From Spartobacteria bacterium UBA695 (GTDB lineage Bacteria > Verrucomicrobiota > Verrucomicrobiia > Chthoniobacterales > Chthoniobacteraceae): DNA of 64,000 bases. The first letter of the stretch is position 1, and every line of letters begins with the position of its first letter. This document shows positions 44,406 through 53,168 of this stretch, piece by piece. Where the stretch lies: positions 124,001 through 188,000 of the forward strand of contig DBMP01000006.1 in the NCBI GenBank assembly GCA_002298145.1, written 5' to 3'. The position numbers were made by a program, and so were the translations under genes. The notes under the pieces are model-generated. The model saw nothing but the letters and a program-made list of their open reading frames with translations, was not told where the DNA came from and ran no database searches.

Positions 44406-46448
44406 ATGAGCGAACAGAACGATACCCCGTCGTTATTCCCGGATGAGGTGACCAAGCCAGTCCGCCGCAAGGCGGCCGCGAAGCCTCGCGCCACCAAGGC
44501 CGCCAAGCCCACAAAGGCGACCAAGGCGACCAAAAAAGCCGAGGAAACCACGGAGCCCAAAAAAACGGCGAAGACGGCGAAAACGGCCAAGACCACCAAG
44601 GCCGCGGGAAAAACCACGAAAACGACAACGGCCAAGAAACCGGCCACGCGCACCCGCAAGCCCTCCAAAAAGGCCGAAGCGGAGGAGCTCTCGCTGCTGG
44701 TTCCCGAACCGAAGGCCGCGAAGGCCAAGCCCGTTGTGGCTCCCGAACCACCGGTGGCACCCATAGCCCCGGTTGCCCCTGTGGTTACCGCTGCTCCTGT
44801 CGCTCCTGCTGCTCCCGTAGCCCCAGTTGCCCCGGTAGCCCCCGCGCCGGTGCCCACTCCCCTTCCCGCCGCCGCCGAGGCAGCCCCCGCGCCCCGCTCC
44901 CAAGAAGAGCGCTCCGACTCCGGGGCCCGCAGAGGCCGCCGCAACGACCGCGACCGTGATCGCGGCAACCGCCGTGGCCGTCATAATCGCGGCCGCGACC
45001 GGGATCGGGACAGGGACCGCGAGCCCTCGCAACCCGCTTACCCGCAGGCCCCGGTTTACGCCGGAGCGCCCGTCGAAGAGTGGTCGCCCCGCACGGCCCA
45101 GCAGGGAGCGCCCGCGCAACCCGCCGCCCGCCAGCAGCCCGAAGAGCTCATCATCCCTCGCCGCAGGCAGCCCTTACAGCCCACGCCGCCCGCGCAACCG
45201 GTGCAAACCGAATCGCAGGGCCTGAGCCGCGAAGAGCGCATCGCCGCCGCGCGCCAGCAGTTTTTGGCATCCGAACAGCCGATCCAGCAGCCGCAAGTCG
45301 TGGAGATCCCTCCGCGCGAACCGGCGATCGAAATTCCCAGACCCGAGCCGGTCTACGCCGAGGGCCTCGTCGAGGTCTCCGGCAAGGGGTTTGGCTTCCT
45401 GCGCGACCCTAAGCGCGGCTATTCGCAACATCCGAGCGACGTTTTCGTAACCCCCGAGGTCTGCCGCCGTTACGCCCTGCGCGACGGAACGTGGATCAAG
45501 GGCGAAATCCGCCGCGGCAACCGTGGCCCGCAGCTCTTCCGCCTGACCGAGATCGAGGGAGAAGATCCCGAGACCATCCACAACGTGCCGATGTTCGACG
45601 AGTTGACGACCGTCAACCCGAACCACTTCATCAAGCTCGAAACAACACCCGAACGGAACACGACCCGCGTCATCGACCTTATGGCGCCGATCGGTCGCGG
45701 CCAGCGCGGGCTCATCGTGGCCCCGCCGCGCACGGGCAAGACGACCTATTTGCAGCACATCGCCGAGGCCGTGGTAAAGAACCACCCGGAAATGAAGCTC
45801 ATCATCCTGCTCGTTGACGAACGGCCGGAAGAAGTGACCGACATCAAGCGCTCATTCCCGCAGGCCGAGATCATGGCCAGCTCGAACGACCAGGAGATTA
45901 AGAGCCACACGCGCATCGCGCAGCTCGCCATCGAGCGGGCCCGGCGGCTGGTGGAGATGGGCAAGCACGTCTTTGTGTTGCTCGACTCGATCACGCGCGT
46001 CGGCCGCGCCTTCAACAACGCGATGGGCGGCGGCGGACGCACAATGTCCGGCGGCGTTGACGCCCGCGCGCTGGAGATCCCGCGCAAACTCTTCGCCGCG
46101 GCGCGTAATACTGAAGAAGCAGGCTCACTGACCATCGTGGCAACCGCGCTCGTCGAAACCGGCAGCCGCATGGACGACCTGATTTTCCAGGAGTTCAAGG
46201 GCACGGGCAACATGGAGCTGGTGCTCGACCGGAAGATCTCGGATTTACGGATCTACCCGGCGGTGGACATCTTCATGTCCGGCACGCGGCGCGAGGAATT
46301 GCTGCTTCCGGAAGCCGATTTGCAGAAGATCAACACCATTCGGCGCGGCCTCTCGGGGCACAAACCGGCGGAAGCGATCGAACGGCTGCTCTTCTTCCTG
46401 AACAAATTCCCGACCAACGCGCAAATGCTGCGCGAGATCCCGGGGTAA
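44406..46448 (+). CDS. rho: Transcription termination factor Rho with a long disordered N-terminal extension
   Basis: Hexameric RNA helicase that ends transcription. 680 residues against ~420 usually. The first ~315 residues are low complexity: a Lys/Ala/Thr-rich histone-H1-like part (residues ~20-85), an Ala/Pro/Val tract, a basic Arg/Asp part (NRRGRHNRGRDRDRDRDRE) and a Gln/Pro part. The RNA-binding domain starts near VSGKGFGFLRDPKRGYSQHP. The ATPase has the Walker A motif APPRTGKTTYLQHIA, Walker B VFVLLDSITR, the Q-loop MGGGGRTMSGGVD and KGTGNMELVLDRKI. The basic parts probably bind RNA. It stands 76 bases after yebC. Confidence 0.97.
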   Translation: MSEQNDTPSLFPDEVTKPVRRKAAAKPRATKAAKPTKATKATKKAEETTEPKKTAKTAKTAKTTKAAGKTTKTTTAKKPATRTRKPSKKAEAEELSLLVPEPKAAKAKPVVAPEPPVAPIAPVAPVVTAAPVAPAAPVAPVAPVAPAPVPTPLPAAAEAAPAPRSQEERSDSGARRGRRNDRDRDRGNRRGRHNRGRDRDRDRDREPSQPAYPQAPVYAGAPVEEWSPRTAQQGAPAQPAARQQPEELIIPRRRQPLQPTPPAQPVQTESQGLSREERIAAARQQFLASEQPIQQPQVVEIPPREPAIEIPRPEPVYAEGLVEVSGKGFGFLRDPKRGYSQHPSDVFVTPEVCRRYALRDGTWIKGEIRRGNRGPQLFRLTEIEGEDPETIHNVPMFDELTTVNPNHFIKLETTPERNTTRVIDLMAPIGRGQRGLIVAPPRTGKTTYLQHIAEAVVKNHPEMKLIILLVDERPEEVTDIKRSFPQAEIMASSNDQEIKSHTRIAQLAIERARRLVEMGKHVFVLLDSITRVGRAFNNAMGGGGRTMSGGVDARALEIPRKLFAAARNTEEAGSLTIVATALVETGSRMDDLIFQEFKGTGNMELVLDRKISDLRIYPAVDIFMSGTRREELLLPEADLQKINTIRRGLSGHKPAEAIERLLFFLNKFPTNAQMLREIPG

Positions 46449-46479
46449 TTAGCCGCAAAAAGGCGCAAAAAGCGCAAAT

Positions 46480-47484
46480 ATGAAGGCGGCGCTGATGCAA
46501 CTGGCCGATTCGCTGGGGTTCGCCCTTTGCCGGATCGCTCCGGCGGGTAGGCCGCCACACGCCGCCGAGTTCCGGCGCTGGCTCGATGAGGGCTGCGCCG
46601 GGGAGATGGAGTGGATGGCGCGCAACGCGGATCGCCGCACAGACCCGGACGCGGTGCTCCCCGGAGTAAAGAGTATCGTCGTGCTGGCGCTCAATTACTG
46701 GCAGGGCGCGGAACCAAACCCAGCCCAGGGCCGCGTGGCCCGGTATGCATGGAACTTGGATTACCACGATTTTATCGTACCCAAGCTGCAGCAGATCGAG
46801 GCGTTCCTGGAAGCGCACGGCGGCACGCAGCGCGGCTATGCCGATACCGGACCAGTGCTGGAACGGGATTTCGCCGCGCTGGCGGGCATCGGCTGGCAGG
46901 GAAAAAGCACGCTACTGGTGAGCCCGAAGCTCGGGAAATGGTTTTTCCTCGCCGAGGTGCTCACGACGCTGGAACTCGAACCTGACGAACCGCTACCAGA
47001 CCGTTGCGGAACCTGCACTCGCTGCATCGCAGCCTGCCCCACGCACGCAATCACTGCCCCTCACCGGCTGGACGCCCGGCTCTGCCTGGCCTACCAGACC
47101 ATCGAGAACAAGGGGCCGATCCCGGAGGAGCTGAGGCCGCTGTTGGGCGGGCGCGTTTACGGCTGCGACGAATGCGCGGCGGCGTGTCCGTGGAACCGGT
47201 TCGCGCAGGTCTCGCACGAGGCGGCATTCATGGCGCGCGACGCGGTGAAGATGAGTCTCCGCGAATGGCTGGCGCTGGACGAGGAGCAATTCAGGACGCT
47301 CTTTCGCGGCTCGCCGATCAAGCGAATCAAGCGGCGCGGTTTTTTGCGCAATGTCTGCGTGGCATTAGGTAATACCGGCACGGCGGCAGATCTCCCGGCG
47401 CTGGAAATAGCGGCGAACGATCCCGAGCCGCTCATTGCCGAACACGCCTGCTGGGCTCTCCAGCAAATCCGCCACAGGGCATAA
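46480..47484 (+). CDS. queG: Epoxyqueuosine reductase
   Basis: Last step of queuosine synthesis: cobalamin-dependent reduction of epoxyqueuosine in tRNA. 334 residues. DADAVLPGVKSIVVLALNY-type region near residue 60 and GWQGKSTLLVSPKLGKWFFL are typical of QueG. Two 4Fe-4S motifs are present, CGTCTRCIAACPTHAI and CDECAAACPWNRF. The last ~50 residues (LRNVCVALGNTG, HACWALQQI) form a HEAT-like helix pair. It starts 31 bases after rho, in a spacer made of near-tandem GCGCAAAAA units, and may be co-transcribed with rho. Confidence 0.95.
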   Translation: MKAALMQLADSLGFALCRIAPAGRPPHAAEFRRWLDEGCAGEMEWMARNADRRTDPDAVLPGVKSIVVLALNYWQGAEPNPAQGRVARYAWNLDYHDFIVPKLQQIEAFLEAHGGTQRGYADTGPVLERDFAALAGIGWQGKSTLLVSPKLGKWFFLAEVLTTLELEPDEPLPDRCGTCTRCIAACPTHAITAPHRLDARLCLAYQTIENKGPIPEELRPLLGGRVYGCDECAAACPWNRFAQVSHEAAFMARDAVKMSLREWLALDEEQFRTLFRGSPIKRIKRRGFLRNVCVALGNTGTAADLPALEIAANDPEPLIAEHACWALQQIRHRA

Positions 47485-47486
47485 AA

Positions 47487-47514
47487 AAAGCCCGACGCGT
47501 TCACGCCGGGCTTT
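47487..47514. terminator. Bidirectional terminator between queG and uxaE
   Basis: Stem AAAGCCCG (47487-47494) with CGGGCTTT (47507-47514) and an inner CGCG/CGC pairing. An A-run precedes it and T-rich sequence follows, so it can serve both converging genes. Confidence 0.85.
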
Positions 47515-47540
47515 GGTTTGGCATTGTTTGGAAAGAGCGC

Positions 47541-48812
47541 TTACTTCAACCCTGCCTTGAGGGCTTCGAGGTGCTTGCCGAAGTGGACGGTGAGCACGTC
47601 GATATAGGTCTGCGGATGGGCCTGGAGCGTGGCGCGCACGGCGGGGCCGAATTCCGGGTGCGTCAGCACACTGCCGAAGGTGCAGTGCAGGATCTGGCGG
47701 CCGGGAGCCGTGAACCCCTTGCCCGCCGGGACGTCTTCCCAGCATTCGAGGTAAATCTTTTCCAGCTCCTTGTCGCTCGACACGGCTTCCGGCGCGAGGG
47801 CATCGGCCAGGGTGGCGTGGACATGGTAGGTGGCTTTGTCCGTGTCGTAATGGTCGCGGGCAAAGGCAACGATGCGGCGGAAAAGGGGCGCGTCGTGCAG
47901 AGCGACGACCCGCAGCGCTTCAAGGTAGGAGGTGCCCGCCGTTTTGACGTGGAAGAGGCCGCCGGTGGCGCGGGCCAGCGCGGTGTACATCGAGATTTTG
48001 TCGGACCCGGAGTGAAGGCTCAATTTGTAGGGCCCGAGGAGCTTGGCGATGGCGGCATGGTCATCGAGGGTCTTGTCGAGCGCGGCGAGGTCGCCGATGT
48101 AGTCGACGCCTTTCTCCAGGCTGCCGATGAAACGCGGGGCGAGCGAGACGAGCTTCATGCCCCGGGCGATGACCTGATCGGCAATGATGTAGTGCTCGGC
48201 GAGGGTCGTCGGCTGCTCGGTTTCGTCCACGCTCAGCTCGATCTCGTAATCGCGGCCCGCCTTGGCGCTCACTTCGGCAATGTAGTGGGCGAGGTCGACG
48301 GCTTCGTTGATGGCAATGCCGTACTTGACGGCGGCGCGCAGGGCGGCTTCTTCGGTGATTTCGATCACGGAGCCGGTGGAAAGGGAGATGGACTTGCCGT
48401 TGTAGAGGTCAAACCAGGTGATCTTCTCGCGGACGGCGGCGAATTTCGCGCGCAGCGTGGCGAGGTCGTAGTTGTCGGCCTGGGCATCGACGTAGGCGGA
48501 GGGGTCGATCGTGAAAAAGCAGAACCCGGCGGCGGAGGTGCGGTCGACGTCCTCGCGCGTTTTGAGGTGGTCGGCGTCGGCACCCTGCGGCCCGGTGTAA
48601 CCAGCGGCGGCCGCGGCGTCAAGGGCGTCGGCCATGACGCATTCCGCCGAACGGCCCGTGCGGGTCATTTCGCGGATGGATTGCTGGGCAAAGATCGGCT
48701 CGATGCCCGCGCCCCAGCGCTGGAGCGCGGCGACGTGCCCGGCGGTGGCCAGGCCGATGCGGTCGCCAAATCCGAAAGAAGGTTTCAGTCCAAGTGGGGT
48801 GGGTGTGCTCAT
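47541..48812 (-). CDS. uxaE: Tagaturonate epimerase
   Basis: Interconverts D-tagaturonate and D-fructuronate in galacturonate catabolism. 423 residues. It matches the UxaE family remembered from Thermotoga: FGFGDRIGLATAGHVAAL, PIFAQQSIREMTRTGRS, GADADHLKTREDVDR, FFTIDPSAYV, ELSVDETEQPT, KLSLHSGSDKISMY and GLFHVKTAGTSYLEA, with the metal ligands expected in the His and Asp/Glu-rich strands. I start at the ATG at 48812; it is preceded by a C-rich stretch. No other uronate gene is in the window, so it is an isolated pathway member, possibly linked to plant polysaccharide use. Confidence 0.92.
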   Translation of the reverse strand: MSTPTPLGLKPSFGFGDRIGLATAGHVAALQRWGAGIEPIFAQQSIREMTRTGRSAECVMADALDAAAAAGYTGPQGADADHLKTREDVDRTSAAGFCFFTIDPSAYVDAQADNYDLATLRAKFAAVREKITWFDLYNGKSISLSTGSVIEITEEAALRAAVKYGIAINEAVDLAHYIAEVSAKAGRDYEIELSVDETEQPTTLAEHYIIADQVIARGMKLVSLAPRFIGSLEKGVDYIGDLAALDKTLDDHAAIAKLLGPYKLSLHSGSDKISMYTALARATGGLFHVKTAGTSYLEALRVVALHDAPLFRRIVAFARDHYDTDKATYHVHATLADALAPEAVSSDKELEKIYLECWEDVPAGKGFTAPGRQILHCTFGSVLTHPEFGPAVRATLQAHPQTYIDVLTVHFGKHLEALKAGLK

Positions 48813-48945
48813 GGGAGCGGGATTATTCCCGAGGGACCGGCCCTTCGACAAGAGAAAACCTACACGTGTTGGGGGTTTTATTGACCTTCACGGGAAATTC
48901 TCTCCGCTATTGAAACTCCCGCGCGGTCTGTCATCATCGGCCCCC

Positions 48946-50310
48946 ATGTGGAAAGGACGTTTTAAAACCGATACCGCGCAACTACTTAAAGATTTCTCCG
49001 AGTCAATCTCCTTCGACTGGCGGCTCTACCGGCATGACATTGTCGGCTCCATCGCCCATGCCACGGCGCTTCAGGCCGCGGGGCTGATTACTAAAGAGGA
49101 GCTGGAGGCGATCCGGGGCGGGCTCCTGGCCATCCGCGACGAGATCGACAAGGGCGAATTCCCCTGGCAGCGCGACCTGGAGGATGTCCACATGAACATC
49201 GAGGCCGAGCTGACCCGGCGCATCGGCGACCCCGGCGCAAAGCTCCACACCGCCCGCAGCCGCAACGACCAGGTGGCGCTCGACATCCGCCTTTACCTCC
49301 GCGACGAAGCCGGGGAAATTATCCACCTTATTTCAGAGGTCCAGAAAAGCCTCGTGGACCTGGGCGAGCGCAATGCCGGGGTGATCATCCCGGGCTATAC
49401 CCACCTTCAGCGGGCGCAGCCGGTGCTTTTTGCGCACCACTTGCTGGCTTATGTGGAGATGCTCGCGCGGGACGCCGGGCGCGTCGCCGACGCCCGCAAG
49501 CGCCTCGACGTCCTCCCGCTCGGCTCGGGGGCCATCGCGGGCTCGACGATCAACCTCGACCGCAAGCTGATCGCCCGCGAGCTCGGCTTCCCGGCGATCA
49601 GCCAGAACAGCATGGACGCCGTGAGCGACCGCGACTTTGCCGTGGAACTCCTCTCGGCCCTGGCCTTGATCGGCGTCCACCTCTCGCGGCTCAGCGAGGA
49701 CCTCATCCTCTGGGCCAGCGCGGAGTTCAAGTTCGTGACGATTTCCGACGCCTACACGACCGGCTCCAGCCTGATGCCGCAGAAAAAGAACCCCGACGTC
49801 TGCGAACTGACCCGCGGCAAAACGGGGCGGCTCGTGGGCAACCTGATGGCGTTGCTGACCCTCCTCAAAGGCCTCCCGATGACCTACAACCGCGACATGC
49901 AGGAGGACAAAGAGCCGGTGTTCGATTCGCTCGATACCGTGAAGCATTCGCTGCAAATCTACGCCGCCATGCTGCGGGAAATCCAGGTCAACCCGGCCCC
50001 ATGCGCCTCCGCCGTGGCCGACTGGGCGCTCCTGGCCACCGATGTGGCCGATTACCTCGTCCTTCACGGCGTCCCCTTCCGCAAGGCGCATGAAATCGTC
50101 GGCAAAACCGTCGCGCTCTGTCTGGAGCGCAGCGTTGGCCTCGCCGACCTGAGCCTGGAGGATTACAAAGCGCTCTCCCCGGCGTTCGAGGATGACGTGT
50201 ACGGCGTTTTCAACGTCGAGCGGTCCATCGACGCCCGCACCAACCCCGGCGCACCCTCCAGGGCCAACGTAAAAGCACAGCTGGAGCGCTGGAAAGCCGA
50301 GCTGAACTAA
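48946..50310 (+). CDS. argH: Argininosuccinate lyase
   Basis: Splits argininosuccinate to arginine and fumarate, the last step of arginine synthesis. 454 residues. Fumarase/aspartase-superfamily signatures include LHTARSRNDQVALDIRLYLR, PGYTHLQRAQPV and the mobile loop GSSLMPQKKNPDVCEL with the catalytic serine. I chose the ATG at 48946, which gives the standard N-terminus (MWKGRF); a longer frame upstream overlaps the divergent uxaE gene. The start follows GGCCCCC. A hairpin lies 24 bases after the stop. Confidence 0.97.
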   Translation: MWKGRFKTDTAQLLKDFSESISFDWRLYRHDIVGSIAHATALQAAGLITKEELEAIRGGLLAIRDEIDKGEFPWQRDLEDVHMNIEAELTRRIGDPGAKLHTARSRNDQVALDIRLYLRDEAGEIIHLISEVQKSLVDLGERNAGVIIPGYTHLQRAQPVLFAHHLLAYVEMLARDAGRVADARKRLDVLPLGSGAIAGSTINLDRKLIARELGFPAISQNSMDAVSDRDFAVELLSALALIGVHLSRLSEDLILWASAEFKFVTISDAYTTGSSLMPQKKNPDVCELTRGKTGRLVGNLMALLTLLKGLPMTYNRDMQEDKEPVFDSLDTVKHSLQIYAAMLREIQVNPAPCASAVADWALLATDVADYLVLHGVPFRKAHEIVGKTVALCLERSVGLADLSLEDYKALSPAFEDDVYGVFNVERSIDARTNPGAPSRANVKAQLERWKAELN

Positions 50311-50334
50311 GCCCCCTCCCGGGGATTCCGCCCT

Positions 50335-50363
50335 CCCGTGCCCGGATGAAAATTGGGCACGGG
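50335..50363 (+). promoter_or_regulatory. Perfect 9-bp hairpin between argH and lpxC-fabZ
   Basis: CCCGTGCCC (50335-50343) pairs with GGGCACGGG (50355-50363) around an 11-nt loop. It is followed by a second short stem GCGCG/CGCGC around A6, not by T. It could be a weak terminator or an mRNA 3' stabiliser. Confidence 0.5.
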
Positions 50364-50446
50364 AAGCGCGCCCAAAAAACGCGCGCAAAGCCCCCCGTAA
50401 TTATCCATTGAGCAATCCCATTCCCCCTGCTAGGGTCAACCCTCCC

Positions 50447-51760
50447 ATGTCTGAGCTCCAGCATACCCTAGCCTCGTCCGCGTCCCTCACGGGGACCTCT
50501 CTCCACACCGGAGAAAAATCGACCATCACCCTGCAACCGGCTCCCGTCGGGCATGGCTGGAAGTTCAAGCGCGTCGATCTGCCGGACCAGCCGGTGGTCG
50601 ATGCCCACTGTTCGCTCGTCAAAACCGTCGAGCGGGCCACGAGCCTCTCAGAAGGTGCCGTCAAAGTGCAAACCGTGGAGCACGTTCTCTCCGCCCTCTA
50701 CGGCATGGGCGTGGATAACGCGCTCATCGAAATGGACGCCAACGAGCCCCCCATCGGCGACGGCAGCGCAAAACCCTACGTCGATTTAATCAACAAAGCG
50801 GGCGTCGTAGCCCAGGACACCCCCCGCTCTTTCTACGCCATCAGCGAGCCGCTCCACATCGAGACCAAAAACGGCTCCATCCTGACCATCGTGCCGGACG
50901 ACAAATTCCGCATCTCCTGCACCAACGTCGGCCCGGAAGGCCGCTTCACCCAGTTTTACAGCACCGAGATCACCCCGGCGCTTTATGAGAAGGAAATCGC
51001 CCCGGCCCGGACGTTCGTTTACTACGAGGACGTCAAGCCGCTGCTCGACAAGGGCCTCATCAAAGGCGGCAGCCTCGAAAATGCCGTCGTGGTAAAGGGC
51101 GAATCCGTCATGAGCAAAGAGCCCGTGCGCTACAAAGAGGAATTCGCCCGGCACAAGATCCTCGATCTCGTGGGCGACTTGGCGCTCTTCGGCCACCGCA
51201 TCAAGGGGCACGTCATCGCCGTCAAGCCCGGCCATGGAGCCAACACCGAGCTTTCCAAGCAACTGACCCGCCGCCACGCGCAGCTCCTGGCCATGGTGCC
51301 GCCGTCGACAACGCCCAAGGGCGGCGACGTGCTCGACGTCAACAGCGTCATGAAGCTCCTCCCCCACCGCTACCCATTCCTGATGGTGGACCGGATCGTC
51401 GCCTTCGAGGGCGAGAGCAAGTGCACCGGCATCAAGGCCGTCACAATCAACGAACCGTATTTCCAGGGCCACTTCCCGGGCCATCCGGTGATGCCCGGCG
51501 TGCTCCAGCTCGAAGCCATGGCCCAGGTGGCCAGCATCGCCTTCCTGCACTTCGCAGGCGAGACGCCCAATGGGCGCGTCGGCTACTTTATGAGCGCGGA
51601 TTCCGTCAAATTCCGCAAGCCAGTGATGCCCGGCGACACCCTCTTTATCCACGTCGAAGTCACCAAAGCCAAACGCAGCCTCGCCAAAGCCAAGGGCCGC
51701 TGCGTGGTGAACAATGAGGTTGTTTCCGAAGCCGACATGCTCTTTTGTTTCGTCGAGTAA
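50447..51760 (+). CDS. lpxC/fabZ: Bifunctional UDP-3-O-acyl-N-acetylglucosamine deacetylase / 3-hydroxyacyl-ACP dehydratase (LpxC-FabZ fusion)
   Basis: Two enzymes in one 437-residue chain. Residues ~1-285 are LpxC, the zinc deacetylase of lipid A synthesis (VKVQTVEHVLSALYGMGVD with a zinc His79, PIGDGSAKPY, and HKILDLVGDLALFGHRIKGH with the other ligands). Residues ~300-437 are FabZ of fatty acid elongation (LLPHRYPFLMVDRI, HFPGHPVMPGVLQLEAMAQ). The fusion is known from Bacteroidetes and some PVC bacteria. The ATG at 50447 is preceded by CCCTCCC. lpxA follows after 13 bases, so lipid A genes form an operon. Confidence 0.96.
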   Translation: MSELQHTLASSASLTGTSLHTGEKSTITLQPAPVGHGWKFKRVDLPDQPVVDAHCSLVKTVERATSLSEGAVKVQTVEHVLSALYGMGVDNALIEMDANEPPIGDGSAKPYVDLINKAGVVAQDTPRSFYAISEPLHIETKNGSILTIVPDDKFRISCTNVGPEGRFTQFYSTEITPALYEKEIAPARTFVYYEDVKPLLDKGLIKGGSLENAVVVKGESVMSKEPVRYKEEFARHKILDLVGDLALFGHRIKGHVIAVKPGHGANTELSKQLTRRHAQLLAMVPPSTTPKGGDVLDVNSVMKLLPHRYPFLMVDRIVAFEGESKCTGIKAVTINEPYFQGHFPGHPVMPGVLQLEAMAQVASIAFLHFAGETPNGRVGYFMSADSVKFRKPVMPGDTLFIHVEVTKAKRSLAKAKGRCVVNNEVVSEADMLFCFVE

Positions 51761-51773
51761 CCCCGAGCCATCC

Positions 51774-52553
51774 ATGCCCGCGACCGAGATTCATCCCACC
51801 GCCATCGTCGATCCTCACGCCCAGCTTGGAAGCGGCGTCTACGTCGGGCCGTACTCCATCATCGGCCCGGACGTCACCCTGGGCGACGGCTGCTGGCTCC
51901 AGCACCATGTGACCATCACCGGGCCCGCCCGGATCGGGAAAAACAACAAGTTCTTTGCCTACGGCTCCATCGCCCAGCAAACGCAGGACCTCAAGTACCG
52001 GGGCGAACCGACCCATGTGGAGATCGGCGACGACAATTCGTTCCGCGAATACGTCTCCGTCCACCGCGCGACCTTCCCGGGCAACACGACGCGCATCGGC
52101 AACCGGGGCAACTTCCTGGCCTACGCCCACATCGCGCACGACTGCACGGTGGGCGATGATGTCATTTTCTCCAACAACGGGACCCTGGCGGGCCATGTTC
52201 AGGTGGGCGACCACGTGATCATCGGTGGCCTGACCGCCATTCATCAATTCTGCCGCATCGGGCGCCATGCGATCCTCGGGGGGTGCACGAAAATCGTCCA
52301 GGACGTGCCGCCCTTTATGATCGCCGACGGCAACCCGGCGGAGATTCGCGGGATCAACAAAGTCGGCATGGAGCGTCACGATTTCAGCCCGGAAACGATC
52401 AAGCAAATCAAGGAAGCCTACCGGCTCCTCTACCGGATGAACCTGAACGTCAAGGACGCGGCGGAGCAAATCCACGAAAAGCTCACCCCGATTCCGGAGA
52501 TCTGCCAGCTGCTGGAGTTCCTCCAGACCACCGAGCGCGGTATTGTACGGTAA
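51774..52553 (+). CDS. lpxA: UDP-N-acetylglucosamine acyltransferase
   Basis: First step of lipid A synthesis: moves a 3-hydroxyacyl group from ACP to UDP-GlcNAc. 259 residues, the normal size. A left-handed beta helix of hexapeptide repeats begins at IHPTAIVDPHAQLGSGVYVG; the catalytic His is in AYAHIAHDCTVGDD, and the helical C-terminus has KEAYRLLYRMNL. I start at the ATG at 51774, giving the standard N-terminus. It is 13 bases downstream of lpxC-fabZ and certainly in the same operon. Confidence 0.97.
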   Translation: MPATEIHPTAIVDPHAQLGSGVYVGPYSIIGPDVTLGDGCWLQHHVTITGPARIGKNNKFFAYGSIAQQTQDLKYRGEPTHVEIGDDNSFREYVSVHRATFPGNTTRIGNRGNFLAYAHIAHDCTVGDDVIFSNNGTLAGHVQVGDHVIIGGLTAIHQFCRIGRHAILGGCTKIVQDVPPFMIADGNPAEIRGINKVGMERHDFSPETIKQIKEAYRLLYRMNLNVKDAAEQIHEKLTPIPEICQLLEFLQTTERGIVR

Positions 52554-52576
52554 TAACCAGCCCCAAGCGGTAGAGC

Positions 52577-52605
52577 TTGTTTGCGGGTGCTCGGTGTGCT
52601 ATAGG
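52577..52605 (+). promoter_or_regulatory. Candidate promoter of the peroxiredoxin gene
   Basis: TTGTTT at 52577 and TATAGG at 52600 are spaced by exactly 17 bases, 27 bases before the start codon. The short leader contains a small TAGGGA/TCCCTA stem that overlaps the -10 box. Confidence 0.5.
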
Positions 52606-52631
52606 GAAAGCGTCCCTAAAACCTTACCACT

Positions 52632-53105
52632 ATGATCACCGTTGGAACCAAAGCTCCGGACTTCACCCTCAAATCCAAAAAGGGCGAAGCCATCACCGAT
52701 ATCCAGCTCAGCGCCAACTTCGGCAAGACGAACACCGTCCTGCTCTTTTTCCCGCTCGCCTTCACGGGCGTCTGCACCCAGGAACTATGCGACATCACGG
52801 GCGGCATCGCGGCCTACGAGAGCCTGGATGCCAAGGTGATCGCCGTCAGCGTGGATAGCCCCTTCGCCCAGGACGCATGGGCCCAGAAGGAGCACATCGG
52901 CCTGACGCTGGCCAGCGACCTTAATAAAACGGTCGCGGCCGCCTACGGCGTACTGCTGGCCGACCTCGGCGGATTCGGCAGCACAGCGGCCCGCGCCGCG
53001 TTCGTCATCGACAAAGCCGGGGTGATCCAATACGCCGAGCAAACGCCGACCCCGCACGACCTCCCGCACTTCGACGCGATCAAGGCCAAGCTGGCCGAGC
53101 TTTAA
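52632..53105 (+). CDS. Peroxiredoxin (AhpC/TSA family)
   Basis: Thiol peroxidase that reduces hydrogen peroxide and organic peroxides in the cytoplasm. 157 residues with a thioredoxin fold. The start is VGTKAPDFTLKSKKG; the peroxidatic cysteine is Cys48 in PLAFTGVCTQELC, with a nearby Cys53 as possible resolving residue. DSPFAQDAWAQKEHIGL and AAFVIDKAGVIQY are the following conserved parts. It is closest to the AhpE/BCP-like single-domain group. It has its own putative promoter and a hairpin after its stop. Confidence 0.93.
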   Translation: MITVGTKAPDFTLKSKKGEAITDIQLSANFGKTNTVLLFFPLAFTGVCTQELCDITGGIAAYESLDAKVIAVSVDSPFAQDAWAQKEHIGLTLASDLNKTVAAAYGVLLADLGGFGSTAARAAFVIDKAGVIQYAEQTPTPHDLPHFDAIKAKLAEL

Positions 53106-53124
53106 GAAAAACGCCTCGTTGCCT

Positions 53125-53150
53125 CGTTACGAATCTTGAAATTCGTAACG
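53125..53150. terminator. Perfect 10-bp hairpin between converging genes
   Basis: CGTTACGAAT (53125-53134) pairs with ATTCGTAACG (53141-53150) around CTTGAA. No T-run follows on either strand. It separates the ends of the peroxiredoxin and lipid kinase genes. Confidence 0.5.
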
Positions 53151-53168
53151 GGGCGGCCACCGGTTCAT

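Noticed and set aside
44460..44660. Repeated AAGACGGCGAAAACGGCC-like DNA in rho taken as a DNA repeat element
   Set aside because: It simply encodes the Lys/Ala/Thr low-complexity part of Rho, and codon use varies between units.
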